From assembly GCA_965112735.1 (NCBI GenBank), contig OZ218958.1, positions 372,001 through 436,000 of the forward strand: DNA of 64,000 bases, read 5' to 3'. The translations under genes and the position numbers were made by a program. Every line of letters begins with the position of its first letter. The first letter of the stretch is position 1. This DNA comes from Phaeosaccion multiseriatum. Its lineage: Eukaryota > Ochrophyta, other classes. The notes beneath the pieces were generated by a model, which was not told the origin of the DNA, did no database searches, and was given only the letters and a program-made list of their open reading frames with translations. Below are positions 60,900 to 64,000 of this stretch, piece after piece.

Positions 60900-63260
60900 A
60901 CTACCACCACTGATACCTTCTCCTTCTCTCTCCTGCCCGTCCCTGTGACGGGGCTTCCAATGGGCCTCTGCTGATACCCAAGTCCAATACCTTGCCCTCC
61001 CCTCCCAGCCCCCTCTCCCCCTCCTGGTGTTGGTGGTACTGAAGCCATTTGTGACGCCCCCCCCCTCCTCCTCCTCCTCCTGAGGGTTGGAGCCATAGAC
61101 AGAGCTTCTCCCCCCCCCCCCCAATGGCGAGATTGGGAACGCTCCGATGGCTCATGCTCCCCCCTCCCCCCCTGGCCCTCCACCCAGCGTATCCTCCTCC
61201 CGCCCCCTCCTCTCCGCCCCGGGGGATCGCGAGGCCTGGAACGATCGCAGACCGCTCCGCGCTGACTCCAAGGGGGAAGGTCGAAGCTGTTGTACCGATC
61301 TGGATCGGTCTCTGTGCAAGGAAGGCGCTCCGGTGGCGGCGGCGGAAGGGTCTTCTTCGATGATGCGCACTTGCTCGCAGCAGGGGAGAAAGGGTGGACA
61401 GAGGGTGAAGAAGGTGGAGAGAGAGAGAAGAGAGGGGGAGGGGAGGTCGTAGAGTGAACGCTATGTCAATGAGTGGAGGGAAGGAAGGAAGGAACGAAGG
61501 GAGGAAGGAAGGGAGGAAGGGAGGAAGGGAGGACGGGAGGAAGGAAGGAAGGAAGGAAGGGAGGGAGGGAGGGAGGAAGAGAGGGAGGGAGGGAGGGAGG
61601 GAGGGAGGGAGGAAGGAAGGAAGGAAGGAAGGGAGGGAGGGAGGAAGGAAGGAAGGAAGGAAGGAAGGAAGGAAGGAAGGAAGGAAGGGGGAAAGGGAGG
61701 GAGGGAGGAAGGGAGGAAGGAAGGGAGGAAGGAAGGAAGGAAGGAAGGAAGGAAGGAAGGAAGGAAAGAAGGAAGCATGGATGGAAGGAAGGAAGGAAGG
61801 AACGAACGAAGAAAGGAAGGAAGGCAGGAAGGAAGGGTGAAAGGGAGGGAGGGAGGAAGGGAGGAAGGAAGGGAGGAAGGAAGGAAGGAAGGAAGGAAGG
61901 AAGGAAGGAAGGAAGGAAGGAAGGAAGGAAGGAAGGAAGGAAGGAAGGAAGGAAGGAAGGAAGGAAGGAAGGAAGGAAGGAAGGAAGGAAGGAAGGATGG
62001 AAGGAAGGACGGAAGGAAGGAAGGAAGGAAGGAAGGAAGGAAGGAAGGAGGCTGGGAGGAAGCACATGTCAAGAGGGGTGGAGCAGAGCGCACCACCGTG
62101 CTGCGGGGAAGCGCCCCATCGTTTCGTCGCTCCACGCCCTCCTGCGTTCTATCCGTAGCATAACCCTCTATCATCTCCCTCACCCCCTTCCTCCCTCCCT
62201 CCCTTACCCCTCCCCTCCTCCCTCACCCCTTCATCCCTCCTCCCCCCTCACCTTCCATTGACGGCGACCATCCTGCCGCCCTCGACGAGCTCTGCCCTCC
62301 TGTCCAGTGCCATCTCGATCGGCTTACCCCGCTCTCTCGCACTCGCTCACTCCCTCCCTCTGTATCGCCAAATCTCTTCCTCCCTCCCTCCCCTCCCTCA
62401 CCGCAGCGGCTTGGCCGGAGTGCCGCTGTTGCCGCTGAGCTGTCACCGCCCCCCGCATCAGCAGCCCTTCCTCTCTGCAGCCCTCTGCCGCCCTTGCCCC
62501 CTCTGCTGCTGCTGCTGGCGCTGCTGCTCATTCCGCCTCTCCACGGTGCGGGCGCTGCGAGCGCTGCCTGGCCTGCTGTCGAAGCAGAGCGGTGTACGCG
62601 TCTGTGGCCCATGGACAGAGGGAGGGGGAGGGAGGAAAGGAGGGAGAGAGAGGGAGGGAGGGAGGGAAGAAAGGTGGGAGAGAGAGAGAGACGGGTGACG
62701 AGAGCGAGAGAGAGAGGGAGAAGGAGGGAGAGGGAGGGAGAGAAAGCGAGAGAGAGTGATAAGAGAGAGCGAGAGCGACAGAGCGAGGGACAGAGAGAAA
62801 GAAGGGCGAAGAGGACTCAATTGTTGATCATCCACCTTGGCGCCTTTGCGCCTTTGCCCCCCCAACATCCTGGTACCGACCCCCCTCCATCCCCACTCGG
62901 CCTTGACAGCTTACGTCATGCTGTCATTCAGCCTTCAGCCCTCAGCTTTCATCTACAGCCACTTGCTTCCTTCCGTTCCTGCTGGACACGGTCAAAGTTG
63001 GGTATCGCGAGACCCATGCGCTGCAACAAGGCCGCGTGGGAGGAAGAGGAGAAGGAGGAGGAGGCACCCCTCACCCCTGCTTCCCCCATGGGCGCGCCTT
63101 CGACATTGACATCGGCATCGGCATCGGCATCGAGTTCGGTTTCGAGTTCGTCTACATGCTCTCCTCGCGACAGCATGCGGTTACCCACCCCCTCTCCTTC
63201 TCCCGCTGACGACGCGGAGCTCCTGTCTGCCCGGAGAATGAACGAGTTTGAGCGGCTGTG
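60900..63260 (-). CDS. Possible disordered protein, exons not resolved
   Basis: Weak minus-strand signals. One exon near 63240-62995 reads ADRSSASSAGEGEGVGNRML, SRGEHVDELETELDADADAD, AALLQRMGLAIPNFD, then a GTGTCC donor. A segment near 62330-62270 reads ERGKPIEMALDRRAELVEGG. A Pro/Gly-rich part at 61350-60930 includes GIGLGYQQRPIGSPVTGTG. The (GGAA)n array would lie in an intron. No family; could be chance. Confidence 0.25.
61469..62050. repeat. (GGAA)n/(GGGA)n array of about 580 nt
   Basis: Almost pure purine on the plus strand with internal higher-order duplication (the GGAAAGGGAGGGAGGGAGGA block occurs more than once). Long open frames across it are a by-product of the 4-nt period. Confidence 0.97.
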
Positions 63261-63667
63261 GGGGTGTGGGATATGGGGTATGGGAGGTGGGGTGGGCGGG
63301 GGAGGGGAAGGGAGTGGGCGAGTGGAGCTCTCCTGAAGAGGAGGTGAGGCTGTATCTAGCCGAAAGCAGGGGGCTCACAGCTTGGCTCGCTCACGAACCC
63401 CTCACGCAGTCGCCACCACTCACCTCAGTATTCGTGGTGCACCACGGGGCCAGGCCCTCGGAATCGGTCCAGGGGTGCTGGAAGAGCCGAGCCGTACCGG
63501 GGGAGGGAGGCTGATGCCCAGGCCCTGCAGGAGAAGGGAGGAGAAGCTGAAGGGCTCCGCTGGTCTCGCGGGAAGGAGATTCATCCATACAGCGGCTCCT
63601 GCTCCTGCTTGCCCTTCTCCTTTTCCTCCCACTGACCGTCCTCTGCTCTGCTTGCTCTCGCAGGAAC

Positions 63668-64000
63668 TGCCCCCCCCCTGGGATCGGGATCTGTGAATCG
63701 GATCACCAAACCCAATGCCTTCAGAGGCCTCCATAACTAAACATATAGCGGGGAGGCCTGATAAGAAAGGCAGAGCGACCGATACTGCACAGGAGGCGCA
63801 GCAGGGAGAGGGCCTTCTGTAGCTCCCTTGTCAACACTACCGTCTCAAGGGAGGGGCCGCTTGCTCACCATGGCGCAGCAGACAACGTTAACGCCCGAGG
63901 TACGACCTAGCGCCCACCTCTGAGACAGGTTTTCTTTGGAAAGCGTAGAGCAAGGCGAGGGTTCCTTCTGTGGATACGATAGCTGCGGTGGGAAGCTCAC
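63668..64000 (+). repeat. Upstream block of ankyrin gene, third copy (runs off window)
   Basis: Second copy of 58068-58399. It implies another ankyrin unit immediately downstream of the window. Confidence 0.9.
63870..63899 (+). CDS. First exon of a further ankyrin-cluster gene
   Basis: ATG 63870 encodes MAQQTTLTPE (one change from MAQRTTLTPE at 58269), then donor GTACGA at 63900. The intron continues to the window end. That the rest encodes ankyrin repeats is inferred from the sister copy. Confidence 0.8.

Noticed and set aside
61460-62261. Open frames of 130-390 codons on both strands
   Set aside because: They are produced by the (GGAA)n period: translations are GRKE or SFLP repeats, with no start context or domain.

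Overview
This is nuclear DNA from a eukaryote, most likely a flagellated unicellular protist or alga. Genes carry spliceosomal GT-AG introns, and the tRNA has an intron. An EML-type microtubule-associated protein suggests a cilium, and a voltage-gated proton channel is present. There are large amounts of microsatellite and minisatellite DNA. I cannot fix the phylum from sequence alone; a stramenopile- or haptophyte-like lineage is an inference. Nothing looks bacterial, plasmid-borne or organellar.

Layout. 1-5.3 kb: 3' part of an EML-like WD40 gene (+). 5.6-7.3 kb: ankyrin gene (+). 7.3-9.6 kb: repeat-rich DNA with a large imperfect palindrome built from fragments of an unidentified gene family. 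9.8-12.8 kb: FNIP-type repeat protein (+). 13.8-17.5 kb: a broken flavin disulfide-reductase gene (-). 17.9-22.3 kb: decayed pogo/jerky-type transposon with PHD and helix-turn-helix parts (-). 23.1 kb: intron-containing tRNA-Leu(AAG). 23.5-25.3 and 32.6-34.4 kb: two copies of a 1.7 kb block, each holding the first exon of an Hv1 proton-channel gene; only the second copy is complete. 25.3-32.6 kb: repeats, polyglutamine tracts and pieces of a WD40 gene (-). 36.1-38.9 kb: mitochondrial carrier (-), divergent from a second FNIP protein at 39.2-41.1 kb (+). 42.1-45.5 kb: PHD-finger/NHL-like gene (-). 46.0-49.1 kb: cysteine-rich, Pro/Thr-rich probably extracellular protein (+). 49.4-53.1 kb: protein with a WRN-type 3'-5' exonuclease domain (-). 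53.9-55.5 kb: secreted relative of the 46-49 kb protein (-). 56-64 kb: tandem ankyrin cluster (one pseudogene, one intact gene, and the first exon of a third), separated by microsatellites.

The window is shaped by duplication: Hv1, FNIP, ankyrin and cysteine-rich genes all occur as pairs or clusters here. Many otherwise conserved frames are broken by single-base indels, often in G/C runs, so assembly error and true pseudogenes must be separated before functions are counted. The most notable observation is that the two Hv1 copies differ at the residue equivalent to the proton selectivity filter (Asp in the complete copy, Gly in the truncated one). Exon boundaries below come from hand-checked GT-AG sites with matching phase unless marked approximate.
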